Source: Malus domestica | Lineage: Eukaryota > Streptophyta > Magnoliopsida > Rosales > Rosaceae | DNA: 64,000 nucleotides | Assembly: GCF_042453785.1 (NCBI RefSeq) | Contig: NC_091673.1 | Coordinates: 1,433,501 to 1,497,500, forward strand | Direction of reading: 5' to 3' | In this document: positions 38,880 to 52,151 of the stretch, piece by piece | How positions within the stretch are numbered: position 1 is the first letter of the stretch | How the letters are laid out: each line of letters opens with the position of its first letter | Position numbers and translations under genes: made by a program | Notes under the pieces: model-generated | Told to the model about the DNA's origin: nothing | The model's database searches: none | The model's input: the letters and a program-made list of their open reading frames with translations, nothing else

Positions 38880-41800
38880 TGATCGTGCTCTGTTTCTGGT
38901 ATATACAGAGAGAGTTGCAGATTAGAAAATGAAAGAAAAATGGATGGGGAGAGGGAAAGATTCAGAGAAAAATAGTAGTAAGGGAGGGCGGTTTGGAGTG
39001 GAATTTGGACAACAAAAGAAGACTCTGAGCTGAGAAAAGAAAGAAATATGTGATTGAGTCGAGCAAAATTAAAGAATGTTTTCAAGTATCATCTGTGATG
39101 GTTTTTTTTCTTTCAAAGAATTAAGTAACGGTTGCTGTGGAAATGGAACATGGTTTCTACTTTATATTAAAATATGCCAAGTATTCTTTTACTCGTCATT
39201 TTATTTGCAGACGTGAATTAAATCAATTAATTATAATACTACGCATTGTTTGCACAAAGTAGCAAATTTAGAAAATATTAATTTGGAGGTCACTAAGAAG
39301 AGCAGGCGCAGCGTTTAAAATTTTTTGGACGGAATAACATGCAAATTAGCATGTCATTGAGTCTTGGTACTTATCGACATATGCCAATAGATTCTTTGCG
39401 CAAGCATGCCAACAAATGTTAGCGGATGTCAGGTGAGCCTATAGACAGATACCCATAGCAATGCATACAAAGATATGAGACTAGCAGCTACCCAACCCAA
39501 TGTCCATGAAGGCAATTATAGAGCAGTTAAAAGATAGTTGTAAGAGCATCTCATATTTTCAAAGGACATACAGCTTTTCTATGAAAGATTTCTGAATTTG
39601 AATCAGCTGACCCACTTAGCCCCAGATGAATCTGCCCCTGCTTGCGCACAAATTCTTTTATAATTTCATTTTTATATGATAATTAATTGGGGATTTTGTA
39701 GTTAAACTAGACTATGGTAGGGAACAGGGGATATAACTGTGTATGAATACAAGTAGGAATCTTAGGCGGCCTTGACAGCTCCCACACCAATTTTTTTTAA
39801 ATTTGAGCAACAAAATTGGGGTGGCCCATCAACCACACCATTGAGTAGGTGGACCACTCGCACAGTAAAGTGTGGGTCACAGTTTATATGATCCATCCAG
39901 ATGCTCCACTTCCATAATCCAACTCTCGTCTCCCATGAAAGCTTTTTCTTATAAAACTCCTCTTCATCTTTTATGTACCTGGAATTTAGGGTAGTTATTT
40001 CTAATTTTCTACGATCTCGTTTTCTCTTTCTGTATTCTTTTTCAGTTATTTCTTTTGTCAACCTCGCCTTTGATTTATTTGAATCGAGTGGTAAAAGAAA
40101 TAAAAAAGAAGAAGAAGAGCTTAGAGTGAAAAAAATGTGAGTGTGTAGAATCACTTCCATGTAATAGATAATGCTTGTGTCTCCTATGGAGGAACTTACT
40201 TGTCCCCCTCACTTATGATTAACGAACTTTTATTGCTCGAACATCATAATCTCATATGTTCATTCTTTTTATCAACATTTAAAGATCATATATCATTCTC
40301 TTTATCATCATCTAACGATCATATCTGCAAAAAAATCGTCCAATTTAGATATGTTTAGTCATTTATACGTGTTAAACCAATAAATGATTTTGATAACAAA
40401 CAACATTCTCACTATGAAATGTCCATTTCTTTTATATATATGGATGAGCTTCTATCTATATATGAGACCAGACTTTCTAGCTAGATTAGGGTTTCTTTCT
40501 TTCTGAGTAGTCTTTATACGTTCCAACAGTGAGAGAAACAAATATAATGCATGCAACTGTAAACTTCAAATAATCCTTTAAGTGTATCTGACGTGTTGGA
40601 AGCCTACCTAGGTTCTTCCAATCAATATTGATCCATGGGTTCCAAGCGCCGTCGCAAGCCTGAATACGAGAGGAGGAGAAGGGCATCAAATAATTGATAC
40701 GATTACATGATTATAAATTCTAAATTTGTCAAATATATAAATTCTTTAGTGTGATATATGTATTATATATTTGTTTATAAATAAAAACTAAATAAAATTA
40801 AACAACAGCTAATTTTAGTTTCGTGGTAGAAACTTAATACTGTTACAATTGTCAAACTTTGTTTCAGAACTTGATTACGAGTGTCACTTTTCCTTTATTA
40901 CTGTCTTTTATTTTTTAGACCAAAAGGACAATGTTAATCTAATTATCCCACAAAACTAAATAAAGATGATAAATTCAAATTTCATGACTCCATCCACCTT
41001 AATTAGAACATTATTTAGAAAAAAAAAAAGAATGGAACTGTTATTAACACTCCAAAATTTTCATTTTACACTCTTCACAAGTGTATTTTTCTTTCTATTT
41101 ATAAAAAGTTTGGAGTGTCAAATGAGATTTTTGGAGTGCTAATAACAATTCCAAAAAAGAATACCAAAATATATATTATATATGCACCAGAACTCCTAAC
41201 TAATTCTGAAATCGAACATTTCAAAATTGACGACTTAGAAAAATTAGGTAGCATCCGCATCCATATATATTTATTGAAATATAGATTATATGATGGTCCT
41301 GTGGGCATCATGTACATAACTTGCGTGGCTATAAAGATATCACTAATCATATAATTTTCACAAAGTATTTTGCTTAAAATTTTAAATTAATCATTTATAC
41401 AAGGGACCCTATGCCTAACATACTGCCGATTGGGCATTCCAAATGATAGTTCTTACTCCAAAGGACTGGTGTCAGAATTCGCGTAGCCAGACAATTTTCC
41501 AGTGTGCCGGAAATATGGTCCGGCACACCAAGTGTCATAAAATTGATGGAATTTTTTTTTTGTTTCTAACTACTTGATTATTACATTTGGTATATCGGTA
41601 GAATTCTCGTTACATCGAAAAATCTCTCATTGCTTGGTTTTTGCGTTCTTTTGCGTGGATTGATTAACAATTGTAATTTGTAAATGGCGATGATGGACCG
41701 TCTCAGCTGCTAGATCTAGACTCGAAAGCGATCAACTTTGCATTTAGTGAAGGAAAAAAAATTATCCTCAAATGTGGACTGTTGACAAAGATGTATACAT

Positions 41801-43003
41801 GCCATCATATCGCCCCAAAACTATATATATATAATATTTTCCTACGGTACCAAGGGGTAGAATTTGACTATATATGCATGCATGTGGTTTTAGTTACAAC
41901 ACGGGTGGTAAATGATGAATTATCATGCATGTCTAATTATGTTCACACTTTCTTTTGGCTAGCAAAACATAATAAAAAAACTGTGACCTGCTTATGCGAT
42001 TTGCTGTTCAATTTTCAAGCTTTATTTTCCAGATCTATTTAATTTCCCTTGTTATTATCGTACGTGCATGCATGTTTGTCAATCGTAGTGTTTCAGATCA
42101 CGGTTAAGCATCGATCTCTAATTTGAAAGATCGAAAGAATAATTAGCAACATTCGAGACATCTGTGATATTCCTTTGGTTCTTTCTTTTGGCAACCAAAG
42201 GTTAATTCTCGTACGAGTTTTAGGCTTTTTGCTTACAAGGCTAAGAATCCTATGATTAACAGCACTTAAGAAAGCAAATAAGAGAGAGAGAGAGAGAGAG
42301 GGAATCGACAGGAATTTAGGGTTTGTGATGGTAATGATGGTGGTTTGAGAGTGTTTGAAAATGTGGGACAGTATAAGCATGGCCCCTTCTTCTTTTGCTT
42401 TTGTTGCCTGCCTGCCTGCTATGCCGATCTGCTCTTTCACCCTCTCCTCCTTTAACTTTCTGCTCCTTCCATTTCTTTGGCTTTTAATAAAATTCCCCAC
42501 AAGCTCCCACGCTCAACCCACGAACACATAATGTATAATTAATAATAATAATATTCTGGAAACCCTTTCATTTTTAGGCTCCTATCTGCTACCACTTGAT
42601 TTACAACTCCAAGATTTAAAACGCATGTATATATGTACTTCATATGATAACTATATTATACGGTTAAAGCATTAACCGGTTAGTAAAGTTATATGACGTT
42701 ATCTGTCATCTACTTTCACAATGTGATGATAAGGATTGTCGTTAAAAATTTGCCTGAATTGAAAGTCGTTAGAAGTTTAATTGTTGTCATGAACTATAAG
42801 ATAAGTGAATGCACTTGGTCAAGTTTCAACTTTCATGCGCAGGGCGCACTAATTCGTAGACGGTGAGCCTGCCTGCCCAAATTCAGATATCTTTCTTTGA
42901 CTACTTGAACCGAAAGCAAAGAGGAAGCGGTTTTTGGTTATATGTTTACATTTCTTTCACGCATGCATATTGCATGATATATAACGTTACTGCTTATTTT
43001 TTT
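38880..43003. other. Intergenic, about 4 kb, no gene recognised
   Basis: Upstream of the myosin-binding gene and up to the nested transposons. Contains a (GA)n microsatellite at about 42280-42301. Two minus-strand frames (39762-40160 and 42093-42500) have no recognisable domain and are not called as genes. Confidence 0.5.
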
Positions 43004-43080
43004 TGAAAAAAAAAAAAAAAGTTTTAAGTTCTACCATAAATTCAATTGGCAATATGAGGAGTAGCCGAATTACTTATAAG
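43004..43080 (-). mobile_element. TRIM LTR, outer part (split by a hAT element)
   Basis: Remainder of the 3' LTR (minus strand) of the TRIM whose other parts are at 51805-52091. It matches the intact LTR over the ACCATAA, CAATATG, GAATTACTTATAAG phrases. It begins with TG followed by an A run and stops at CTTATAAG, where the hAT element entered. Confidence 0.8.
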
Positions 43081-43544
43081 CATAGAAGAAAATATCGATA
43101 ATATCGACGATATATCGCCGATATTATCGAATTTTGCCCAAGCCGATATTTTAACTGGTATCCAAGGGGTTTTCGGACAAATTTCGCGATAATATCGATA
43201 ACATCGATAATATCGTGAAATATCAGAACTGTGCATGTCGGAGACGAACGCCGGAGCTTCTACAGCTCCGGCCGACTGTAAAACAACCCCCTAGACTTCG
43301 ATCTAGGTATGAACATGAAATAGAAGACGAGAGGAATGTTTTTATAACGTCCGTTTGCTGTGAAACGGCCGGAGGTGTTCGGAAAGTTCTTCGACACCCA
43401 CGGCCTCGCCGGAGATGGGTGTGCCTATTCCCGAGTCGATTTCATCCCAAAATCCTTGCAAAAAGACGAGATAGAACTTCAATTTCATATCTAAGCTTCG
43501 ATCTAGAACATAAAATGAAAAACCCAAAGCTTACCTAACCGGAG

Positions 43545-44100
43545 AAATTGAAGGAACTCGCCGGAGCAGGTGCAATGGTGTGCGTGTGTGTCTCGGTGCA
43601 GAGAGAAATGAGAGGTGTATGTGGGTCTCGGTGCAGAGAGAAAGGAGAAGGAGGAGCAGAAGGCCGTGGTGTGTGTGTGGGTCTCGATGCAGAGAGAAAG
43701 GAGAGGGAAGAGAGAGATCGGAGAATGGAGAAAAGAGATCGAGAGATCTGTGTGTGTGTGTGTGTGTTTGGGAGAAGGGAGAAGAGAGATCGGAGAAGGG
43801 AGAAGAGAGTTTTACGGATCTGTGTGTGTGTGTGTGTTTGGGAGAAGGGAGAAGAGAGATCATAGAATGGAGAAGAGAGATCGAGAGATCTCTGTGTGTG
43901 TGTGTGTGTGTGTTTGGGAGAAGGGAGAAGAGAGATCGGAGATCTGCGTGTGTGTGTGTGTGTGGGAGAAGGGAGAAGAGAGATCGAGAAGGATCGAGAG
44001 AGAGAGAGACAGAGGTCGTGTCTGCGTGTGTGATGTTCGTGTGCGTGCGTTGTGTGCGTGTGTGGTTGCGTGCGTTGTGTGTGTGTGTGTGGGTTCCTCC
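43545..44100 (+). repeat. GT/GA-rich minisatellite in the hAT element
   Basis: Repeated blocks of (TG)n followed by TTTGGGAGAAGGGAGAAGAG and AGATC, near 43751, 43823, 43894 and 43949, preceded by related CTCGGTGCAGAGAGAAA units. The long open frames on both strands here arise from the repeats. Confidence 0.85.
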
Positions 44101-44360
44101 TGTCAGGAGGACACATGACTCACTCAGGATTCCCGACAAGTTTTACAATTATTTTGACAATTTCAGACCACTTTTACAATTATAACTTGTATTCTTTTCA
44201 GACCATGAATGGTGGTTTCATTCAAAACCGTGTGCCGATATTCTTTTAAAAGGTGGAGTATCAGAGCCATTGTGATATTCTTTCAAAGCTGCCATTGTGA
44301 TATTCTTTCAAGAGGTGGAGTATCAGAGCCATTCAGAGCATTTTTCGTTTCTTCTTCTTC

Positions 44361-44940
44361 CCTTACCCCTTTCAAAGTCATCCATTCCAGAGCTTGAACA
44401 CAAAGGGTTCCATATTTAAAGTAAGTTTACAAACTTATATTTATATTCTTGTAATTTATACAACAACAAAAAAATTTGTGTGGACTCGTATGTTAATTTT
44501 TTTAAGTAATTAATACTTGCATGTTAGTTTTTGTAAGTAATTAAGTAATGTTAACAATTACATGTTAATTTTTTTTAAGTAATTAAGTAATGTTGTATAA
44601 TTATTCCCTAGGATAATTTTAATATGTTTAATGTTATTTATTATTTTATTTCCCTTACCATTTTCAAAGCCATTCCAGATCCATTCCAAAGCTTGAACAC
44701 AAAGGGTTCCATATTTAAGGTAAGTTTACAAACTTATATTTATATTATTGTAATTTATACAACAACAAATAAATTTGTGTGGACTCGTATGTTAATTTTT
44801 TTAAGTAATTAATACTTGCATGTTAATTTTTGTAAGTAGTTAAGTAATGTTAACAATTACATGTTAATTTTTTTAAGTAATTAAGTAATGTTGTATAATT
44901 ATTCCCTAGGATAATTTTAATATGTTTAATGTTATTTCTT
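44361..44940 (+). repeat. Direct duplication, about 299 bp period
   Basis: Two close copies share GCTTGAACACAAAGGGTTCC (44392 and 44691), TTGTGTGGACTCGTATGTT and TATTCCCTAGGATAATTTT. Both are non-coding. Confidence 0.85.
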
Positions 44941-44944
44941 ATTT

Positions 44945-45640
44945 TATTAATATTAGGTTTTATTATCAAATTGGATTATTATTCATTAATATTAGGTTTT
45001 TTTATTATCAAATTGGATTATTATTCATTAAATTAGATTATTATCAAATTGGATTATTATTCATTAAATTGGATTATTCATTAAATTGGCTTATTATCAA
45101 ATTGGACTATTCATTAAATTGGATTATTATTAAATTGGATTATTATCAAATTAGATTATTATTCATCACTATGTTTTATATTAGGATTATTTTTAAGATA
45201 ATTGGATTATTATTCATTAAATTGGCTTATTATCAAATTGGACTATTCATTAAATTGGATTATTATTAAATTGGATTATTATCAAATTGGATTATTATTC
45301 ATCACTATGTTTTATATTAGGATTATTTTTTTATCAAATAGGATTATTATTCATTAATATTAGGTTGTTTTTATTATCAAATTGGATTATTCATTAAATT
45401 GGATTATTATTAAAGTGGATTATTATTAAATTGGATTATTATCAAAAAAGAATATTATTCATCACTATGTTTTATATTAGGATTATTTTCATGAAAAATA
45501 ATTATCATCATTTATATTAGGATTATTTATATTAGGATTATTATCAAAAAGGAATATTATTCATCATTTATATTAGGATTATTTTTTTATCAAATTGGAT
45601 TATTATTCATTAATATTAGGTTTTATTATTCCATATTATT
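44945..45640 (+). repeat. AT-rich minisatellite (TTGGATTATTATCAAA units)
   Basis: Many variants of AAATTGGATTATTATCAAA and ATTATTCATTAAATTGG, with larger repeated blocks (for example ATCACTATGTTTTATATTAGG three times). Non-coding. Confidence 0.85.
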
Positions 45641-45809
45641 TTTTTAATTACTTAAATTTTTACAATCATTTTCTTTACTTCATATTTAATTCTTCTGTAG
45701 AATAACTTTATTATTTAGGTTCTCTTATATAACCGTCATCACTACTATATTTTTTGGCCAAAAAATATTTGTCTAATTTTCATGAAAAATAAATGTAGGT
45801 ACATTTACG

Positions 45810-48800
45810 ATGTCCAGTGGAGCTACTAAACGTGATCCAGCTTGGGAACATGGATACCCAATAGACGGAAACAAACATGGCACAATTTGCAAATATTATG
45901 GTCGGGTAATGAAGAGTGGCGGAGTGACACGACTTAAGTACCATCTTAGTGGATTAGATCCAGCAAAAAATGTCCAACGATGCGATAATGTCCCCCCAGA
46001 AGTGAAGGCATTCATCAGCACATTATTAAAAAATAAAAAACAGCAGAAGGAAAAGATAACACAGGGAATGGAAAATATTCGAGCTGGGCTACGGGGAGAA
46101 GTCTATGGCCAAGCGATTGACAGTGATGATGATGACGATGAGGACGAATGTGATGATGACATGAGACCTGAAGAACGACGCAGTTTGAAACAAGCATTAC
46201 GTGCCTCCAAACAGTCAACATGGGAAAGAGAACACCTTCATAAAATTCCTAATAGAGCACAAGGTTCCGGGACAAGTGGTGATGCACAAATGAGACGGGG
46301 AGGCAGTCTTAGAGAATCACAACCAACACCACCAATAGCCCCAAGTTTATATAAGTCATCCAAAGCACGTCAAAAGAGTGTTTGGAGTTATTTCACTGGA
46401 GGTAATGTGAATGAGGGAATGGGGCGTCTAATTAGCAAGTTCTTTATCTATGAAAATGTCTCTGCTGCGAAGGCATCATCACATCATTTCAAAAATATGG
46501 TAGTGGGATGTCAACAGGCCGGTGTTGGAGTACAACCTCCCACTCCCTATGAGATAAGAAACAAATATTTGGATATGGAGTATAAAGACATTGGCAAGTA
46601 TGTTAACAAGTTGAGATCAAAGTGGGAAACTAATGGTTGCACAATCATGTGTGACGGATGGACCGGCCCGACCAGATTGTGTATCATAAACTTCATGGTA
46701 TACTCCAAGGGAAAGACAATTTTTTTGAAGTCTGTTGATGCTTCAGACCATATAAAGAATTACAAGTATATTTACAAATTATTGAGGGATGTAATCATGG
46801 AGGTGGGAGAGCATAATGTTGTCCAAGTCGTGACCGACAACGGTTCTGTATTTGTCAAAGCTGGAAAAAAGTTAATGAAGCATCATAATGTGTTTTGGAC
46901 ATCATGTGCAGCACATTGTATTGATCTCATGTTTGAGGCAATGGGGAAGAGAGAGAATGTTGCTACTGTGGTCAAAAGAGCTAGAACGATCACAAATTAT
47001 ATTTACAATCACAGTTGGTTGTTGGCAAAGATGCGTGAATTTTGCAAAGGAGAAATTATTCGTCCAGCTACCACTCGATTCGCCACCAACTATATTGCAT
47101 TAGACAGCCTACTAAAAAAGAAAACAGGGTTGAAGCAACTGTTCACTAGTGACGATTGGGCCAACCACAATTTGAGCCGCTCAAATACAGGTCATATGGT
47201 GGAAAGTATAGTGCTTGATCATGCTTTTTGGACTCAATCAGAACATGTGTGTCAAGTGTTTGAACCTCTTTACAAAGTTTTACGGATCGTTGACACAGAA
47301 GTGTATCTTACTATGGGGGCAGTATATGAGTTGATGCGTGTAGTGAATGATGAATTGGAAAGAAAACATGGTGCAAGGTGGGTCATAAAGATAATTGAAG
47401 ACCGATGGTATAAAACATTATACCACGATTTGCATGCAGCAGGTATAAATTATGTCATAATTTGCAATTCATTTCTTTAGTTGCATAAGTATTATTTCTC
47501 TTATTAGAGTATGTGTTTCTTTGAACAACATATTATTTGAATCCCCGATACCAATACAGACATGGTGTTGGAGATGATGGTAACCTTATACGTGCTGTAC
47601 ATAATGTATACTCTAAATTAGACCCTGCATCACCAGCAGTTGGCCAATTTGGAAATGAGGTACACAATTACTTAAATTATAATAATTACTTTGTTGGATT
47701 AAACTAACACAATTTATTGAATTCAGCTAACATGGTTTAAAGATGCAAGAAGAACTTTTGGAGAACCAACATCAGTTGTTGCTCGAACAAATATGTCTCC
47801 TAGTGAGTATAAACATATTTTACTATAAGTTTATAATAGAATTTGTTGGAGTTATTAGGCTTATCAACATTGTTTTTCATTGTAGCTGAATGGTGGATCA
47901 TGTATGGGACCGATGCACCAACTGTGAGAAAGTTAGCATGTCACAGCCCGTCCCGGAATTTTAATTCCGAGGACGTGAAATGACCAATGTGACCTTAAAC
48001 GGGATTAAGGTGTGTAAATGTTTGACATTTGTTTTACCTAAAGATCCTAAACTATTGTTATTTAGAATATTATTTTATGTTAGGGACTTAAACTAGGGTT
48101 TAGATTTACATTTGTTTGGTCTAATAATTTTGTATTGGACTTAGGTGGGATCCCCACCTCCTGAAATCCTTCCCCAAAACCCGTAGGTTGTCTCTCTCCC
48201 TCTTTCTTCCTCATCTCTCCCTCAGAAACACTCTCTCTCTTACTCTCGAACTCTCTCAAGCTCTCGGACAAACACCAAGAACAACCACAAACGTGCACCA
48301 ACGTCCAATCTAAGATCATCTTCGTGATCTTGGGAACTTCACGAGCACGGGGGTATAAGTTTCAGGTAAGTTTCATTTCTGAAATCCTAGTTTCAAAACA
48401 CCCCGTGAATTGACACTGTTCACGAACTTAAATTTCGTTGTGTTTTAGGCTAATCTGAGATCACCACGAGTCTTAGGAAGTTCCAAGGAGGCTCGGAGTG
48501 CCTCGTTTGAACAAAATGGACGTCGGGATCGTCGGGTTCGAGTTTGGCCGAAATTGAGGAATTTTGGAAGGTATGATCTCGTAGTTTTTAGGCCTTAAAA
48601 CCCTTCCAACGTGATAGTACATGTTAAATGATTCATTTTGGTATAAAATGCGAAGAAATTGGTTGAAAAACGAAGGAGAATAGTGGATTTGAAAATTTTC
48701 CAGAAACCGGCGAACAGCCGCCGGCGACCGGCGACTCGCCGGAGAAGACAGGGAATCTTCCGTCAAGTTTGACGGAATATTCCGACGCCGTTAGTTAACT

Positions 48801-50672
48801 TTAATGGAAACCGTTAGTTTTTAACGGAATATTCCGGGAATATTCCTAACGCCGTTCACTGTAGCCGTCAGTGTGCCTGGCACGTGGCTGCGCGTGGGCC
48901 GCGCGTAGGTCCGTGCCACGTCAGGCGCGTGGGGGCGCGTGGAGCATCCAAAAATTATTTTAAAAATATGGGGATGATCCTGAGGTTGTGTAGGTCACTG
49001 TGGTATATTCATATACCCAATTTGAGCATCGTATGAAAAATTTATTACCTAGTTGGTTTAGGTGCGTTAAATGTGCGTTAAATGATTGTTTTAAGTTATT
49101 TCACTTCTAGGTGGAACTTTTAACGAGGACGAGCACATCCAGGGGCGTCAAGGGGGTTACGACCCGGCGACATACCAGTGAGTGGGCATTGCTTTCTATA
49201 TATATATACCTATATACTCGATTTCCCCAGAAATCAAATTTAAATGAAAAATATACTGAAATGAAATGAAATATGATGTGATTGCCATGCATAGAATGTT
49301 ATGGATATTATGAACTGTCGTATGATGCATATATGTGTGATGGTGCTGTGGACGCACAGGTAAGTATTTAATTACTGTTATGTTGAGGATGATGATATAT
49401 TGAGCTCATATCCTGCACCATGGTTTAGTGCTTATAGTATTCACCGCATCGCACGCTCGCCTTGGATCCAAGTAGATGCTGGTCGTACAGTCCACGCGGA
49501 GTGGGTACGACGGGCCAGTCGTAGAGTGTTAGTGAGATTATGACTGGTGGGTGACCTTAGGTTATTGTATACAGATGATTGATGAGAGAAGCACTAGAGC
49601 GAATATTACCATGAGTCGTTCAGACTGCATTAGGTGGTTCCGACTTATGTGCAGAAGGCCGGACAGGTCACGCGGAGTGACTCCGGCAGAGAGTGAGATT
49701 GATAGATGTTGAGCTCTAGGTTCAATCGTTCAGGGCTATTAGAGGGCCTCCGATTGATTATTTCTTTTACCTGATTTATATTATGTCAATGCATTCATAC
49801 TAAACTGCTGAATTTGGCATGGTACATTCTTTATTGAATCTGCTATAAGATTGTTGATCGAGACAGTTGAGATATATATGCTATATACTATTTTTCTGGG
49901 AAAGTATACAGGTTTTCCAAAAAGGGGTTATAAATGTGGATTTATGAAATGTTTTGGAAAAGCTTTATTTTCGCCCACTCACGTTTTCTGTTTTTCGCCC
50001 CTCCAGGTTCTAGTTGATAGTTGAGGCGTTGGTGGCCTACGAGGACTGCTTCGGCGTTCTGACAGACTAAATAAATGTAGGATTCACCCGAGGGTGTTGT
50101 AAAATAGTTATGGTCCTACTTGACTGCACCTAGACGCTTATGCTCTGTTTATGTGTGTTTAGTACACTCTTATGCACATAGAATGCTAGGTTGTAAATAA
50201 CTGCAATTAGTGGTTTTCGTTGACTCGTATTTTTTTTTATTAAATCGTTTCCGCTTGCGTTATGGTTACGTCACGCTCACGTGACGGCCAGCATGTCCTA
50301 GTCTTCGGGTTAGGGTGTGTCATAGCAATCAAAGTATTATCACAAACAGCTTCCTCATCTGCTTGTGAAAGAAATTGGAGCACATTTGCACTCATACACA
50401 CAAAGCAAAGAAATAAGTTGGCTCATAGTAGCTTGGAAAAATTAGTTTATTGCTACTACAACATGAAGCTGCAAATTCGAGATAAGGAAGCAGAAATAGA
50501 TCATGTCGACCGTGGTGACCCACTAGATGTGTTTGATATTGTTGGTGAAGATGATGATACAGAGGGTAACCAACTTTTTCAATGGATTAGACCTCTTCAT
50601 TTAGATGATGATGAAGGCAACCCAGCTCCCAGAGTTGCTGAAGAAGCACGTAATGAAGGGATAAATGTATAA
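45810..50672 (+). pseudogene. hAT transposase gene (BED finger, DUF659, hATC), broken
   Basis: Exons 45810-47442, about 47529-47659, 47727-47802, 47886-47938 and 50328-50672 follow the family order: BED finger (about residues 10-65), acidic linker, DUF659 catalytic part (MCDGWTG, VVTDNG), and hATC dimerisation (SSSACERNWSTF). The reading frame continues across the LTR insertion at 47939-50322. Defects are: the BED finger reads CKYY where CKYC is expected (Cys30 to Tyr); the acceptor before YYLNPRYQYRHG reads AA instead of AG; TAA at 50670; and a frameshift near 50748, after which the C-terminal tail continues in another frame to about 51412. The element can no longer make its own transposase. 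Confidence 0.88.
47939..50322 (+). mobile_element. Solo LTR, 2384 bp, inside the hAT transposase gene
   Basis: Begins TGTCACAGCCCGTCCCGG and ends GGGTTAGGGTGTGTCA, flanked by a perfect 5 bp duplication TAGCA (47934-47938 and 50323-50327). Size and ends fit a long chromovirus-type Ty3/gypsy LTR, but the family is a guess. There is no internal domain, so unequal recombination between two LTRs probably removed it. It splits the transposase between VRKLA and IKVLSQT. Confidence 0.85.
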
Positions 50673-51804
50673 ATAGTATTAGAGGAGGAGGTGGGATCTA
50701 GCAGCGCTGACTCTTTGGAAGAACTTTTGTCCCAAGACCAAGAAACACTGGAATTCCACCTTCTTCCAATCCTACACAACCACAACATCGTGCTGATACT
50801 AATGATAGCTCTAGTACAAGATCAGGAGACTCACCTACCACCGGAGGTGGGAATGATGAAGGACATAGTGGAGCTGGAGGTAGTGGAGCTGGATATGGAA
50901 ACTATTATGGACCACCTCCCAGATTTATAAGCCCCTTCACTTGTGAAGCAAACTTCACGCATGCAACACAGGATGATGACCATGGCAGTAGGTGGGCAGG
51001 ACCAGGAATTGGTACCATAGGGAAGGACTATACTCGCAGAGAAAGAGGCAAGGGGATTTTGTCAAGTCAAGAAGATGACTCGTTATCTAGAACTTCGGAC
51101 TCTGTTGGAGTGAGAAGTAGTAACTATGGTAATACTCATAACCAACCATTTCCCTACCCTTCATATCTCATTCCTTTTGGGATGGAATCGAGCGACTCAT
51201 GGGGACAATCCGAGACTCAATCTTCAAATGATTTTGCTTATGGACAAGGTCAACCAATCTCAGATCCATATGAGTGGCATGTTAACAATTACATGCAAAA
51301 TTATTTTGGGGATTTATCATTTGATAACTACTCTTCACAATACACTCACTCTACACATAGAGATGATGAAGATAGTCAAAATTTTGAACCTCATAGGAAC
51401 TCTATGTGGTACTAAGTCACTCATGTATCTTACCATGCAATGTATAAAGTGTAAAATATTGTACTAATTCATTATATATAAATGATTATGGTGTTTAGAC
51501 TTCTTTCATTAATTATTACATATTTTCTATACTCACAATGTTTGTCAGCTCGCTATATAATCAACTTGATAATGTTAAATCCATCATGCAATGTATTTCC
51601 TTCCAATTTTTTGTGATAAACTAATAGATAATTGACTAAATAAACATCCTGCAAAGTTTCAATAAAAATTTCTAAGTTTTTCTTACAATTTCCGTGGTTT
51701 CCATGTAATTTTTATCGATATCGATATTATCCCGATATTTTCATTGATATTTCCGTGTTTTTGAACTACCGATATTTCCGATATTACCGATATTTTCTTC
51801 CTTG

Positions 51805-52091
51805 CTTATAAGCACATACAAGGTCCCTTTCTTTCTCCATTGTGAGATTCATACTCTCAACACTCCCGCATGTGTGGCAAATTTTCAAACCTAGCACGTG
51901 GTCACGCGGACAACACAAATCAAGTGACGTAGAGCACGTGTATCCATTGGGGTTCACACATGAGACAACTTTCTCTGATACCATGAAGAAATTTAAGATT
52001 CCACCATAAAAGCAATATGGGAATTATCTCAATTACTTATAAGCCCGTGCAAGGTCCCATTTTATTCGATGTGAGATTGATACTCTCAACA
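51805..52091 (-). mobile_element. TRIM retroelement, remaining part
   Basis: A minus-strand terminal-repeat retrotransposon in miniature. The right LTR is 51984-52091 (108 bp; TGTTGAGAGTATCAATCTC to CTTCA on the minus strand). The internal part 51863-51983 starts next to the LTR with TGGTATCAGAGA, a primer-binding site for initiator Met-tRNA. The left LTR (to 51862) is cut by the hAT element and continues at 43004-43080. No coding capacity, as expected for TRIMs. Confidence 0.85.
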
Positions 52092-52151
52092 GAACATTAT
52101 TAATTTTTAGACTAATCACATCCATTGGCCAAAAAAGAAAATATGGAAGAA

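Larger units (their letters stand above)
43081..51804 (+). mobile_element. hAT transposon, inactive, itself split by an LTR
   Basis: Starts CATAGAAGAAAATATCG and ends in the complement of CAAGGAAGAAAATATCG. It is flanked by a perfect 8 bp duplication CTTATAAG (43073-43080 and 51805-51812), the hAT signature. Both ends carry clusters of CGATATTATCG-like motifs (43091-43220 and 51710-51795), probable transposase-binding sites. It is 8724 bp as it stands, about 6.3 kb without the inner LTR. Long non-coding repeat tracts fill 43545-45640. Confidence 0.9.

Noticed and set aside
39762..40160. 132-codon minus-strand frame
   Set aside because: Low-complexity start, no recognisable domain, no splice or promoter support.
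42093..42500. 135-codon minus-strand frame
   Set aside because: Overlaps a (GA)n microsatellite and has no recognisable domain.
43531..44185. Long overlapping open frames on both strands rich in Thr-His or Val-Cys
   Set aside because: They are translations of a (GT)n/GA minisatellite inside the hAT element.
44922..45269. 115-codon frame of Tyr/Ile/Leu repeats
   Set aside because: Product of the AT-rich minisatellite; no domain and no gene context.
47939..50322. An intact autonomous LTR retrotransposon
   Set aside because: No second LTR, no PBS or coding domain inside; termini and duplication fit a solo LTR.
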